Shown: positions 8,822 through 18,116 of the stretch, piece after piece
How the letters are laid out: every line of letters starts with the position of its first letter
Numbering within the stretch: the first letter of the stretch is position 1
Translations under genes and position numbers: made by a program
The notes under the pieces: model-generated
Told to the model about the DNA's origin: nothing
The model's database searches: none
Seen by the model: only the letters and a program-made list of their open reading frames with translations
Source: Halobellus limi
Lineage (GTDB): Archaea; Halobacteriota; Halobacteria; Halobacteriales; Haloferacaceae
DNA length: 64,000 nt
Direction: 5' to 3'
Assembly: GCF_004799685.1 (NCBI RefSeq)
Contig: NZ_CP031314.1
Location: 1 to 64,000, forward strand

Positions 8822-9100
8822 TCACCGGGGGACCCAGTACCGACACCGAGGGAGGCCGCCGGATGCAGGAACCGACGGTTGTGGAGCAGACGGAAACAAC
8901 CCTCGCTTGCTCTGGGCTCGTTCGTGGTTTGTATCTTCAGCGACTGGTGAGCCGCCAGCCTCCACGCCGATAACCGAGCTGATGGGATTGATCAAGTAAA
9001 TCGCGGTGATGCTTGTATTTGAGACATTCTTGATAGCGTACGTGAGCCCACGCTCGGAAGCGGAAGACCCGTCAAAGGCGACAAGAACGTTGTCAGGCAT
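8822..9100 (-). pseudogene. Universal stress protein (UspA) fragment
   Basis: The reading frame from the ATG at 9100 begins MPDNVLVAFDGSSASERGL, the beta1 strand and first helix of UspA-like nucleotide-binding proteins, then runs to ITAIYLINPISS. After about 50 residues the similarity is lost in a Pro/Arg-rich sequence, and the usual C-terminal G-x2-G-x9-G ATP-binding loop is absent. Whole family members have about 140 residues, so this is a 5' fragment. It lies back to back with the first CPBP gene. Confidence 0.7.
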
Positions 9101-9187
9101 GGGGATAGGGTTCAATGCGAACCGAGAAGAGTATACTGCCCACAACACCGCGGCTGAGAGCACCGTTAAGTACGATCCCTGTGATAA

Positions 9188-10096
9188 ATGTGGTTGATGA
9201 GCTCCAGTATCCGCGCGTGGATCGATCGACATCGTCTACTGAGCTTCATCGCAATCGCGTACGCCTTCACCTGGACTATCCAAGGCGCACTCGCGTATTC
9301 GGGCATGGAAGCTTCTTGGACGCACTCGATCCTGATCGGCTTCGGCGGGTTCGGCCCGCCGATCGGCGCGGCGGTCGTCATCTGGGCCTCCGGTGGCAGC
9401 CTCCGCACTTGGATCGGCCAGATGTTCAAATGGCGAATCGGCGCGAAATGGTGGGCGCTCGCACTCGGACTCCCATTCATCATCCTCTCGCTTGGCGTCC
9501 TGCTGTTCGTCGTCGCCGGTGGTCCGATCGACCTCACGTCGTTGGGATCACCATTCATCTATCTGTTCGCGATGGCGTGGGGGACCGTCTGGGGTGGCGG
9601 CCAGGAAGATCTCGGCTGGCGTGGCTTCATGCTGCCCATCCTTCAGGAATCCTACAGCGCGCTGGTGTCGAGTGCTATCGTGGGCGTCACGTGGGCGGCC
9701 TGGCACCTCCCACTGTTCCTGAACGCCACGACCACCCACGGCGGCTGGCCGCTCTCCCAGCAACTCCTCTGGATGGTCTCCATCTTTGCCGGATCTATCC
9801 TCTGGACGTGGATGTACAACAGCACCGGCGGGAGCGTCCTCGCCGTGGCCGTCTTCCATGCCGGCATAAACGCCATGGGAATCTTCCACCCCGCCGATCA
9901 GGAGGCGCTCATTCCGGACGGCGCGCCAGACCCCTGGCTGAACCTGCTCGCCGAAGTCACCGGCGCCGTTCCCCTCGTGTTGGTCGCGATCCTCTTGATC
10001 GTCGTCTACGGCGCGAACCGACTCGCAAATCGCGACCCACCAACCCCCCAAGACGCTGGTCTCCCACCGGAGACCGAATCAGAAGCCGTTGAGTGA
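9188..10096 (+). CDS. CPBP intramembrane metalloprotease
   Basis: A 302-residue, eight-or-so-helix member of the CPBP/Abi family, which includes the CAAX prenyl protease Rce1; catalysis uses Glu and His residues inside the membrane. Motif 1 is QEDLGWRG: Glu140, with Asp141 where Glu is usual, and Arg145. Motif 2 is WAAWHLP (His173). The last motif is FHAGIN (His224, Asn228). It reads away from the decayed UspA gene. A later ATG at 9197 would suit a leaderless start. The tail (about 280-302) is polar and acidic. Confidence 0.9.
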   Translation: MWLMSSSIRAWIDRHRLLSFIAIAYAFTWTIQGALAYSGMEASWTHSILIGFGGFGPPIGAAVVIWASGGSLRTWIGQMFKWRIGAKWWALALGLPFIILSLGVLLFVVAGGPIDLTSLGSPFIYLFAMAWGTVWGGGQEDLGWRGFMLPILQESYSALVSSAIVGVTWAAWHLPLFLNATTTHGGWPLSQQLLWMVSIFAGSILWTWMYNSTGGSVLAVAVFHAGINAMGIFHPADQEALIPDGAPDPWLNLLAEVTGAVPLVLVAILLIVVYGANRLANRDPPTPQDAGLPPETESEAVE

Positions 10097-10245
10097 GCAC
10101 GCACCAACGCTGGACTCAGCGTGAGTTCCGAGGTGCTACGTCTTGAACCAATGACTCTCCCTGGCCGTGATTCGGACGGGATTGCGGGTCCGAACAGAAT
10201 TTATTGACTGGCGGGGCGAACGCATCTACTGAGGTGTGAGAACAC

Positions 10246-10827
10246 GTGAGTTCTGTTCTGGTACTCTACGGGACGGGCGAAGGCCAGACGGCGAAAATCG
10301 CAGAGCGGATCGCGACCACGATCAGCGATCGCGGCCACGAGACGAGCGCCATCGACGTGCGTGACTGACCGGACTCGTTCACCCTGGAAGAGTACGATGC
10401 CGTCGTCGTGGGCGCGTCGATCCACGTCGGCAAACACCAGGACGAGGTCCGTGACTTCGTCACCGAGAATCGAGACGAATTGTCGAGGATGCCGACCGCG
10501 TTCTTTCAGGTTTCACTGTCCTCGGCGAACGAGGAAAAACGCGAAGAGGCTGCGGGGTACGTCGAGTCGTTTATCACAGAAACTCAGTGGCATCCGGATC
10601 GGATCGGGCAGTTCGGCGGCGCGCTCCGGTTCTCCGAGTACGGATTCCTGAAACGCCTCATGATGAAGCAAATCGCAAAAGACCTGCTCACCGAGGAGCG
10701 GGGACCGAACGGTGACATCGAGTTCACCGACTGGGATGCGGTTGACGCGTTCGCAGCAGATATCGCCGCGTTCGTCGAAGGCCGTCTCGGCGTTGCCCCG
10801 GATACCACCGAGGATCCGGCGTCATGA
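10246..10827 (+). pseudogene. Flavodoxin-domain (HemG-like) protein with in-frame TGA
   Basis: Starting at GTG 10246 the frame reads VSSVLVLYGTGEGQTAKIAE, the FMN phosphate-binding loop (T/S-x-x-x-T-A type) of flavodoxin-like proteins related to HemG protoporphyrinogen oxidase. The frame is cut by TGA at 10366-10368, then continues in the same frame with SFTLEEYDAVVVGASIHVGK, the second FMN loop, to a proper end at 10827. Total length about 193 residues, normal for the family. A single base change explains the stop. Downstream, the stop overlaps the next start (ATGA). It could express the second part from ATG 10408, but that would lack the phosphate loop. Confidence 0.75.
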
Positions 10828-11690
10828 TGGCCTCACAACCTACCCGACGCCTCACTCGGCCGTATCTGGTAGCGTCGACGCTCACCCTTCTACTCGCGGT
10901 TGTGGCGACCGGAGTTGGATTGTTTGTCCCGGAGTTCTACCGGGACGCCGAGCTCCTTCTCCCACAGTTGTACGGGCAGGATCTGCTGACGCTCGTCGTC
11001 GCGGTCCCCGCACTCGTCGGCGCCCTCTATTATTCGCACCAGGGATCACTCCGCGGCTACGTCGTCTGGCTCGGCGTCACTGGCTACCTCCTCTACACGT
11101 ACGCCTCGTACGCATTCCTCACGGCATTCAACGAACTGTATCTCGTCTACGTTGCGCTGTTCGCGCTGACGCTGTTCACGCTCGTCGGCGGGATCGCTCG
11201 CATCGATCCGACAGACCTGAAGGAAGCACTCAACGGTCATCCCGTCCGCGGATACGTCGCCTTCCAGGCACTCGTCGCTGGACTCCTGACGCTGATGTGG
11301 CTCGCCGAGGTCGGGCCAGCGAGCCTCGCCGGGACCAGACCCCCGAGCATCGCCGAAACGACGCTTCCCGTTCCAGTTATCCAATCCTTGGATCTCGGCG
11401 TCGTCATCCCATCGTTCGCGCTCTCGGCGACTCTCCTCTGGAAGCAGCGAGCGTGGGGCTACGTCTTCACCGGCGTCCTCCTCGTGAAAGGCACCACTCT
11501 CGGCCTTGCGGTCCTTGCCATGATCGTCTTCATGCTTCAGAACGGCCAAACCGTCCCTCTCCCCCAGATCGTGCTGTTCGGTCTCCTGAGTCTCACTGGG
11601 CTTGCCCTCATGACTCGATTCATCCGAGCCATCCCACACAGTCCCTCCAAAACCCAAGCGCACGCGGGAGCTAAAACACGAACAGACTGA
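10824..11690 (+). CDS. Multi-spanning membrane protein, unknown function
   Basis: A 288-residue protein with about eight membrane segments. The best-marked block is VYVALFALTLFTLVGGI near 108-124, after YLLYTYASYAF. A clear paralogue with the same layout is at 48154-49005 (shared VYVALF.L.LFT.VGG and an upstream TYAS/TYMWAS motif). Its start overlaps the stop of the flavodoxin gene, so the two are probably one operon. No named domain recognised. Confidence 0.7.
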   Translation: MMASQPTRRLTRPYLVASTLTLLLAVVATGVGLFVPEFYRDAELLLPQLYGQDLLTLVVAVPALVGALYYSHQGSLRGYVVWLGVTGYLLYTYASYAFLTAFNELYLVYVALFALTLFTLVGGIARIDPTDLKEALNGHPVRGYVAFQALVAGLLTLMWLAEVGPASLAGTRPPSIAETTLPVPVIQSLDLGVVIPSFALSATLLWKQRAWGYVFTGVLLVKGTTLGLAVLAMIVFMLQNGQTVPLPQIVLFGLLSLTGLALMTRFIRAIPHSPSKTQAHAGAKTRTD

Positions 11691-11721
11691 ACGGGGAGTA
11701 CTAGGGTCTCACAGATATCCG

Positions 11722-12642
11722 TCAACGTCGTCCGCTCGCTCGGAGATACGCGTAACAGATTCCGGTGAAGACGCCGACAGCGAGAATTCCCGTGCCCATC
11801 GTGAACTCGATACCGCCGTCGGGCGTTTGGACGAACTCGAGGATCAACAGTGGGGTGTCTGGCACGCCGAGGGTGAATGAATCGAGACCGATTGCAGCCA
11901 GGACGAGCGGTGCCAGGATACCCCCACAGACGGCGAGGATAACAATGCTGCCTGCGATGCCGACGAGCAGATCCCAGACGACGGTCGCAGGGGCGGTCTC
12001 GGTTCGCTCAAGCGACGGTGTTCCGTAGATTTCGAGCCCCGTCGTCGTATCGACCACCGTTACGGCCGGAGGATAGCGCATCAGCGTCAATGCCATCCAG
12101 AGGTCCCCAACGGCGCCGCCAGCGTTCAGCGCTAACGGCAGGGCAAGCCATGGCCACTCGAACACGAGCATCAACGGTACACCGAGCAGCGAGAGCAACA
12201 CAAGTGGGGCGAGTGCGATCGCGATGAACTGATTGCGCGAGAACCGCGTCTCGGTCGTTGCGAACGCGTACGGAAAGACGAAGTACGCGACTCCCAGACC
12301 GAATCGCGGCTCCCCTCCGAAGAAACGGATCCCGAAGCCGTGACAGAGCTCGTGGGGAACAATAACGAGCAACAGCACACCTACGAGAACTGCGATTGTA
12401 AGGCCGAGATTCCACCACCCCGTATCGGGTGTCACGACCAGTTCTGTTCCGGTCGCATCACCCGTCACCCCGTAGTACAACAACAGGAGTCCGAAGAGAG
12501 CAACCACGAATCCGAGGATGCTGACGACAGTCCACTGGAGGACGAGCGGCCGTGACATCCCGTACTCCGCGATCAGGACGTCGTCTGTCTGGTTCTCCCC
12601 CGGGGACTCATCGGCAGACATAATGACCTTCTGATATTTCAT
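11722..12642 (-). CDS. DUF3267-type membrane zincin (putative metalloprotease)
   Basis: A 306-residue membrane protein with the zinc-protease motif HELCH at residues 97-101, set at the start of a membrane segment. A second motif, NAGGAVGDLWM (173-183), has an Asn and an Asp that in this family, and by analogy in site-2 proteases, can supply the third zinc ligand. About six membrane segments. It is an intramembrane or membrane-edge metalloprotease candidate, not related to the CPBP proteins. An alternative start is the ATG at 12621. It converges on the preceding gene and diverges from the MFS gene. Confidence 0.8.
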   Translation of the reverse strand: MKYQKVIMSADESPGENQTDDVLIAEYGMSRPLVLQWTVVSILGFVVALFGLLLLYYGVTGDATGTELVVTPDTGWWNLGLTIAVLVGVLLLVIVPHELCHGFGIRFFGGEPRFGLGVAYFVFPYAFATTETRFSRNQFIAIALAPLVLLSLLGVPLMLVFEWPWLALPLALNAGGAVGDLWMALTLMRYPPAVTVVDTTTGLEIYGTPSLERTETAPATVVWDLLVGIAGSIVILAVCGGILAPLVLAAIGLDSFTLGVPDTPLLILEFVQTPDGGIEFTMGTGILAVGVFTGICYAYLRASGRR

Positions 12643-12784
12643 CTTCTGGTGCCGATGACAAAGGCGTTGCTCCGAAAGGAATCTGAGAAGGATTCGGATT
12701 CGCTCGCTACGTCAGGAAAGGCCACTGCTGACTTCGGCGGAATCGGGTTCCACGAAATGGGGGCTGAACTGGGGGTGGCACGAT

Positions 12785-12794
12785 TTTTTTATTA
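12785..12794 (+). promoter_or_regulatory. TATA box of the MFS operon
   Basis: A run of T followed by ATTA on the plus strand, in the otherwise GC-rich intergenic region. Its distance to the ATG at 12829 (about 40 bases) fits a short leader better than the ATG at 12811. Confidence 0.5.
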
Positions 12795-12810
12795 GCTGCC
12801 GGGCCGCAGG

Positions 12811-14136
12811 ATGTGTCAGGAGACACAGATGGAGTTCGTGACGTATGTCCGGAATGGACGGTGGACGACAGTATCCGGGTACGTGCTGTTCGTCGCGCTG
12901 ATGGTCGCTGGGTACTACTACAACATCACGTTCGTCCAGTTGGGACTGATCGATCTCGGGACACGCCTCGTCGGAATGTCCGAGACTGCCGTCTCGATGT
13001 GGATGGCTGCCCTCGCGCTCGTGACGCTCACCGTCGCGGCCGTGACCGGCGTGACAATGGACCGACGTGGGTGGAGTACGAACCTCCGAACGAAGCTCCG
13101 GCTCCTGTTCGGTGTCGTCTGTCTCCAGTTCGCGCTCACGCTTGTCGCACCGATGGTTCGGACCGTTCCTGCGTTCGGCGCGTGGATCGTCCTCGCGTCG
13201 CTCGGGCTCGGGGTCGGGTTTCCGGTCTCGTTCTCGCTCGCGATCGACCTCGTTCCGGTGCCGGACCGCGGGTACGTCGCCGCGGCGATCACGGCGATCG
13301 CGTACTTCTTCGCGAACGCGATTCCACTCTCCTGGTCGGTCGACGTCTTCAGTCAGCTGATGATCGCCGCGATGGCGCCGGGCATCCTCGTGCTGGGCGT
13401 CCTGTCGTTTGCCAGCTTCGACCGTCTCGATGCAATTCTCGATGTCCTCGGGGCCCAATACGAGACTTACGGCACCGGGCGGTTCTGTCACGGAACCCCG
13501 GTTCAGGCGCGGAGTCTGGCCTTCGTCGTCCCGGTCGTCTTGATGTTCGGCGTCTTCTTCATCGATAGCCTCGGGTTCCTCCGGATCATCGACACGCCGT
13601 CACTCTTGCTCAGTTCCTGGCAGTCACCTAACCTCTCGACGCGGCTGTTCATCGCCGTCGCACACGTCGTCGGTGCGGTGATGGCCGGCGTCATCTACGC
13701 GAACTACTCGCTCTCACGCGTCTTCCTCTGGACGTTCGCGCTGTTCGCCCTCACGCACGTTATGTACACGTCCGACCTGCGAATCGCCGAGGTGTTCCCC
13801 ACGATCGCCGGCGGCGGAACCTCTCCCCTGAATCCCGCCCTGTACGCGATCGCGGTGAGCTTCTACACGACGCTGAACTTCGCGCTCTGGCCCGACCTTT
13901 CGACACCAGAGACGATTGGCACCCACTCTGCGATCGGCATCGGCGTCGCCGGGTGGCTCGCCACGTTCTCAAGCACGGCACTCGCGCTGTACTTTCAGGC
14001 AGCCGACCTCACACTCATCTCCCACCTGAACGTGGTGCAGGCCCTCTCTCTCCTCCTCTTGTTCGGACTCACGGTCGGCCTATATGCCAGACGGATGGTC
14101 GAACTCGCTCGCGAGACCGGAGGTGCGAGTGCATGA
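12811..14136 (+). CDS. MFS-like membrane carrier
   Basis: A 441-residue protein with about 12 membrane segments, consistent with a major facilitator superfamily transporter. The loop VTMDRRGWSTNLRTKLRL after the second segment (about 85-102) resembles the MFS 'motif A' region between helices 2 and 3. A central polar loop (about 210-230) separates the two halves. Substrate unknown. The TATA at 12785-12794 makes the ATG at 12829 the more likely true start. The stop overlaps the next start (ATGA), so it heads an operon running to the bactofilin-like gene and probably on to the CPBP gene at 15752. Confidence 0.65.
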   Translation: MCQETQMEFVTYVRNGRWTTVSGYVLFVALMVAGYYYNITFVQLGLIDLGTRLVGMSETAVSMWMAALALVTLTVAAVTGVTMDRRGWSTNLRTKLRLLFGVVCLQFALTLVAPMVRTVPAFGAWIVLASLGLGVGFPVSFSLAIDLVPVPDRGYVAAAITAIAYFFANAIPLSWSVDVFSQLMIAAMAPGILVLGVLSFASFDRLDAILDVLGAQYETYGTGRFCHGTPVQARSLAFVVPVVLMFGVFFIDSLGFLRIIDTPSLLLSSWQSPNLSTRLFIAVAHVVGAVMAGVIYANYSLSRVFLWTFALFALTHVMYTSDLRIAEVFPTIAGGGTSPLNPALYAIAVSFYTTLNFALWPDLSTPETIGTHSAIGIGVAGWLATFSSTALALYFQAADLTLISHLNVVQALSLLLLFGLTVGLYARRMVELARETGGASA

Positions 14137-15005
14137 GTCCGACAGAGGCCATCCCACTCCTCATCGTCGTCCTGCTCATGATCTCCATCGGGGGCGGCGA
14201 CGTCCAGGAGATGTCCGTGACGTTCCAGGGCGCCACCGACGTCGATTCACTCGCGGACGTCCACGTTGTCGCCGGCGGGACCACCACCGTCCCCGGGAAC
14301 GCGACGGTCGTCGGCGACATCTATGTCATCGGTGGGACCGCAGCCATCGACGGCACTGTCGACGGCGACGTGACGCTCCTCAACGGGAACCTCTCGATAA
14401 ATGACGGCGCGACCGTGACCGGAACCCTCCAAACCTATTCGGGATCGGCCGCAATCAGTTCGGACGCGTCGGTCGGGCGCGTCTCGCAGTCCGAGGCGCC
14501 CACCCCGTCAAGCTCGCCCGCACAGCGAATCGGAGCCTTCCTCCTGCAGTTCCTTGTCCTCGGTGCGTTCGGGTGGTGGCTCGTCGAGCGGCATTCACTC
14601 CTCTTCGAGAACGTCGGCGCAGCCATCACCGAACACGCGCTCGTCAGCGGCGTCGTCGGTGGCCTCGGCGCAACGACCCTCCTCGTCCTCTTCGTCTACA
14701 TGGCATTCACCCTCATTCTGCTCCCGCTCGCGATCATCGGACTGTTTGCCGAGTTCCTCGTCATCCTCTACGGCCAGGCAGTGTTCGGGTACCTCATCGG
14801 GACGCGCCTCCCGATCGAACGCGATGGCGTCGCGACGCTCGCAGGGATCGCCGTGTTCCTGCTCGCTCTCGAGTTCTTCGGGCTCGTGCCGTACCTCGGT
14901 GGGATCGCACAACTCACCGTCGCTGTCGTCGGGTTCGGCGCCGTTCTGAACACGTACTTCGGTCTCCAGCGGTTCGAACCCATCACGATCCCGGGAGGAG
15001 CGTAA
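14133..15005 (+). CDS. Bactofilin-like (polymer-forming) membrane protein
   Basis: A 290-residue protein. After an N-terminal hydrophobic segment, residues about 30-110 form a right-handed beta-helix-like repeat (GNATVVGDIYVIGGTAAIDGTV, DGDVTLLNGN, DGATVTG), the pattern of bactofilins that self-assemble. The C-terminal half has three or four membrane segments. The start ATG at 14133 overlaps the MFS stop. The protein at 21375 has the same two-part design. It probably makes a membrane-attached scaffold outside or at the membrane; the role is inferred from the fold. Confidence 0.75.
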   Translation: MSPTEAIPLLIVVLLMISIGGGDVQEMSVTFQGATDVDSLADVHVVAGGTTTVPGNATVVGDIYVIGGTAAIDGTVDGDVTLLNGNLSINDGATVTGTLQTYSGSAAISSDASVGRVSQSEAPTPSSSPAQRIGAFLLQFLVLGAFGWWLVERHSLLFENVGAAITEHALVSGVVGGLGATTLLVLFVYMAFTLILLPLAIIGLFAEFLVILYGQAVFGYLIGTRLPIERDGVATLAGIAVFLLALEFFGLVPYLGGIAQLTVAVVGFGAVLNTYFGLQRFEPITIPGGA

Positions 15006-15057
15006 CTATGCACACGGCACTCCACGATCCGAGTATCCGAACCGAGGTGGCCAATCG

Positions 15058-15747
15058 ATGGTAACCGCACTCCACATGGGCTGGCGACACGTTCTGTTCG
15101 CGAACTGGCCCGTCGACTCCAACCTCCTCAACGCGCACCTCCCGTCGACACTCACGGTCGATACGTACGACGGCGACGCGTGGCTTTCCGTCGTGCCCTT
15201 CACGAACGTCGACGTCCGCCCGACGTGGACCCCCGAAGGCTGGGGGCTCCCACTCCCCGAACTCAACCTCCGGACATACGTTACTCACGACGGCCACAGT
15301 GGAGTGTACTTCTTCAGTCTCGACGCCCAAGGTATCCTCAGCGTCGTCGGTGCCCGCCTATTCCACCACCTCCCGTACTACTACGCGCGCTGTTCGCTCA
15401 CCGAAGCTGACGGCGATATCCGGTTCCAGAGCAGGCGATTGCATCCCGGCGCTCGCCCCGTTCACTTCGCCGCGACATATGGTCCATCCAGTCCGGAACT
15501 CGACGTACAGTCAGACTCGCTCGAAGCGTTCCTCACCGAGCGCTACCGATACTACACAGAGGCACAGGACGGCTCGCTGCGGTACGCAGCCATCGACCAC
15601 GAGCCGTGGCCGCTGTACGAGGCCGACCCGGCGATCGAGACCAACACGCTGTTCGAGGCCAATGGGTTCGCCCACCCCGAGACCGAGTCCGTCCACTACT
15701 ACAGTCCTGGCGTGACGACGACCGCGTCCCCGAACCGCCGGGTGTGA
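15058..15747 (+). CDS. DUF2071 (YqjF-like) family protein
   Basis: A 229-residue soluble protein. WLSVVPFTNVDVRP is at about 41-54, with LNLRTYVTHDG and GVYFFSLDA following near 70-88; these are the hallmark blocks of DUF2071. The C-terminus ends with HYYSPGVTT. Biochemical function of the family is not established. It lies 52 bases after the bactofilin-like gene and 4 bases before the next CPBP gene, in one direction. Confidence 0.85.
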   Translation: MVTALHMGWRHVLFANWPVDSNLLNAHLPSTLTVDTYDGDAWLSVVPFTNVDVRPTWTPEGWGLPLPELNLRTYVTHDGHSGVYFFSLDAQGILSVVGARLFHHLPYYYARCSLTEADGDIRFQSRRLHPGARPVHFAATYGPSSPELDVQSDSLEAFLTERYRYYTEAQDGSLRYAAIDHEPWPLYEADPAIETNTLFEANGFAHPETESVHYYSPGVTTTASPNRRV

Positions 15748-15751
15748 TCGA

Positions 15752-16585
15752 ATGCCTACGCATTCGTACGCCGTCGCTGTCGCGGACTGGTCACCCCGGG
15801 CGACACTCCTCGGGTACACCACCCTCACGTACGCCATCTCGTGGTCACTCTGGGGTATGTGGGCACTCAGTGAAACTGGGTCAACGCTCACAGGGACGGT
15901 CCTGTTCGTTCTCGGGGGTCTGGGGCCGTTTGGCGCGAGCGCCGTCCTCGTTCGGACAGCAGATCGATCCCTGAAAGCGTGGCTTCGTGGCATTTTCGAG
16001 GTTCGCATCGCGCTGCGGTACTACGCGCTCGCCCTCGTGCTTCCAGTTGCCCTGTTGCTCGGTGCCACTGTGGTCCATATGGTGTTCTTCGATGGCGTCG
16101 TGACACCGGACGTGCTTCCGGTCGTCATCGAGTATCCGCTCTTCCTCGGGTTCATCATCTTGTTCGGTGGGGGTCTGGAAGAACCCGGCTGGCGAGGGTA
16201 CCTCCAGCCGGCACTCCAAGATGCGTACAGCCCGCTCACATCCGGGCTCGTTGTCGGCGTCGTCTGGGCCGGGTGGCACCTTCCGCTAGTATTCATTCCA
16301 GGTACCATCCAGCACACGCTCCCACTCGGCCTCTATCTGCTCCAGCTCGTCGAACTCTCGATTCTATTGACGTGGCTCACCAACCGGGTTGATGGAAGCG
16401 TTCTGCCGGCCATACTCTTGCACGCGGGCGCCAACGCACTCCTGAACTACTACCCCGTCGGTGGTGTCGCGGGTGCGACGACCCCGCTTGGGCTCGGACT
16501 TCTCGTGGCAGCGCTCACCGTCGCCGTCGTCGCCCTTGTCATCACCACCGGGACATCGCTTGGCACTGACTGTCCAACTCGTTAA
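15752..16585 (+). CDS. CPBP intramembrane metalloprotease
   Basis: A 277-residue member with all expected residues: GGLEEPGWRGY (Glu143, Glu144, Arg148), WAGWHLPL (His176) and LLHAGANAL (His224, Asn228). The family's eight-helix layout is visible. The 4-base gap to the DUF2071 gene indicates cotranscription, so this one probably depends on the MFS promoter far upstream. The EEPGWRG form groups it with the genes at 33755, 39042 and 52586. Confidence 0.9.
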   Translation: MPTHSYAVAVADWSPRATLLGYTTLTYAISWSLWGMWALSETGSTLTGTVLFVLGGLGPFGASAVLVRTADRSLKAWLRGIFEVRIALRYYALALVLPVALLLGATVVHMVFFDGVVTPDVLPVVIEYPLFLGFIILFGGGLEEPGWRGYLQPALQDAYSPLTSGLVVGVVWAGWHLPLVFIPGTIQHTLPLGLYLLQLVELSILLTWLTNRVDGSVLPAILLHAGANALLNYYPVGGVAGATTPLGLGLLVAALTVAVVALVITTGTSLGTDCPTR

Positions 16586-16606
16586 CGTATTTGTCAGGAG
16601 GGAACG

Positions 16607-17275
16607 ATGATTGCCCGTATGGCGGCGTCGAACGCGACCGGGGCAATCGGTCGGGTATCGAGACGAATCGGTCGGTACGTCAACCACGACGACGTCCTCG
16701 TCAGATTCGTCTCCCTGTGGGTCGTCGTCGCGAGCGTGTTCACGGCGGCGTGGATCCTCAGCTACCTGTATCTCCCTCAGGGACTGTTACGCGGCGGGAA
16801 TCCGGGCGCAGCCACTGGATACGCAGGGAGTATCACGCGAGAATTCCTGTGGCTGTTCGGGTGGAACGTCGGTGTCTCCCTGATCGCCGTCGGTGCGAAC
16901 ACGCTCCGGTCGGTGAACACACCGATGGGATACGTCATTGAGGTCGTCCAGGCGCCCTGGTACGGGGCAGTCTGGGGAACCGGGTCCCTCGCAATCGGGA
17001 CGGGAGAGCGCATCGTGCCGTCGTTGGCCGTACTCGTCGAACGCAGCGGCCCGATGGAGATTACGGCGCTCGTCGCGGTCGTGGTCGCGACGCGGGCCGT
17101 AATGCTGTGGCATCAGGAGTCCGGGCCCCGGTGGAAAGAGGAGTTCGTCCGCGTACGATCGCCCAGCGACTGGTCGTTGACACGCCGTGAGTGGGCGCTC
17201 CTGGTCGGCGGGTATCTGTTGCTGGCCGTCGCCTGCTACCGTGAAGCCGTCGCGATAGCACAGGTCGTCGGATGA
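16607..17275 (+). CDS. Multi-spanning membrane protein, possibly SpoIIM-like
   Basis: A 222-residue protein with five or six membrane segments. The block FLWLFGWNVGVSLIAVGANT (about 80-99) followed by a later GPMEITALVAVVVATRAVM resembles the two conserved parts of SpoIIM/DUF95 proteins (N...G... then P-G-x-x-E-I-x-A). That link is weak. The gene follows the CPBP gene by 21 bases and ends the operon. Confidence 0.6.
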   Translation: MIARMAASNATGAIGRVSRRIGRYVNHDDVLVRFVSLWVVVASVFTAAWILSYLYLPQGLLRGGNPGAATGYAGSITREFLWLFGWNVGVSLIAVGANTLRSVNTPMGYVIEVVQAPWYGAVWGTGSLAIGTGERIVPSLAVLVERSGPMEITALVAVVVATRAVMLWHQESGPRWKEEFVRVRSPSDWSLTRREWALLVGGYLLLAVACYREAVAIAQVVG

Positions 17276-17386
17276 CGAGGGCGAAATCGTGTGCCTATGT
17301 GCGGAAAATGGCTGTGACGGTCTGTCGTCGAGGGATAGAGACATTCCCTCTGAGAGACGGTCAACTGCGGCCAGGGTTCGACGTTC

Positions 17387-17394
17387 TTACTTTT
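17387..17394 (+). promoter_or_regulatory. TATA box of the TspO gene
   Basis: A TTACTTTT-like block about 30 bases before the ATG at 17420. It is the reason to prefer that ATG, leaderless, over an in-frame TTG at 17393 that lies inside the box. Confidence 0.5.
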
Positions 17395-17419
17395 GAGTCG
17401 AGAGCCCCAATCGGAGCGC

Positions 17420-17932
17420 ATGGCATCACTCGTGGCTCGTTTTCGCCGGTTTCCACGCGATCGTCCGATCCTCGCACTCGCAATCGCCATCCTGACCGTC
17501 GAAATCGTCGGGGCTTCCGGGGCCATCTTCACGGCGCAAGGTCTCGACACGTGGTACGACACCCTTCAGCGGCCGATGCTTGCGCCACCGAACTGGGTAT
17601 TTGGTCCCGTCTGGACGGCCCTGTTCGCACTCATCGGAGTCGCGCTATGGCTCGTCTGGCGACGACTCGATTCGTCACCTCGCGAAGCCCGGGTTGCGGT
17701 CGGCGTATTCGTAGTACACTTCGTCTTCAATGTGGGATGGTCGGTAGTCTTCTTCGGTATGCAGAAGATCGGATGGGGGCTGGCCGTGATCGGACTCCTC
17801 TGGCTACTCATCGTCGCAACGATGTGGGCCTTCGACCGCGTTGATCGACGGGCAGCTCTCCTCCTCGTCCCGTATCTCTTGTGGGTCTCGTTCGCCGCCT
17901 ATCTCAACTACCGTTTCTGGGTATTGAATTAG
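17420..17932 (+). CDS. TspO/MBR family protein
   Basis: A 170-residue protein with five predicted membrane helices. The family motif LAPPNWVFGPVWTALF is at about residues 50-65, and the C-terminal LLWVSFAAYLNYRFWVLN matches the last helix of TspO. Family members bind porphyrins and cholesterol-like ligands and act in stress responses. The start is set by the TATA box at 17387-17394. The gene stands alone, after the CPBP operon. Confidence 0.9.
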   Translation: MASLVARFRRFPRDRPILALAIAILTVEIVGASGAIFTAQGLDTWYDTLQRPMLAPPNWVFGPVWTALFALIGVALWLVWRRLDSSPREARVAVGVFVVHFVFNVGWSVVFFGMQKIGWGLAVIGLLWLLIVATMWAFDRVDRRAALLLVPYLLWVSFAAYLNYRFWVLN

Positions 17933-18116
17933 GCCGGGGCTCCTGACCGCTATCGTGTGCCACTGTCGAACGGATATTGTCACCTACGAAAACCATTACG
18001 AGCAAAAAATGCATAATTCGCAGATACCTCATCTGACCCAACCCTGCGAGGTATGCCCCCTGTAGTCATCACGACTCCCGAAATAGATCACCGGTTGAGG
18101 GTTTAAACAAGGCTGG

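Noticed and set aside
10366-10368. TGA read as selenocysteine in the flavodoxin gene
   Set aside because: The position is not a Cys or Sec site in the family, no SECIS-like structure was seen, and haloarchaea are not known to use selenocysteine.
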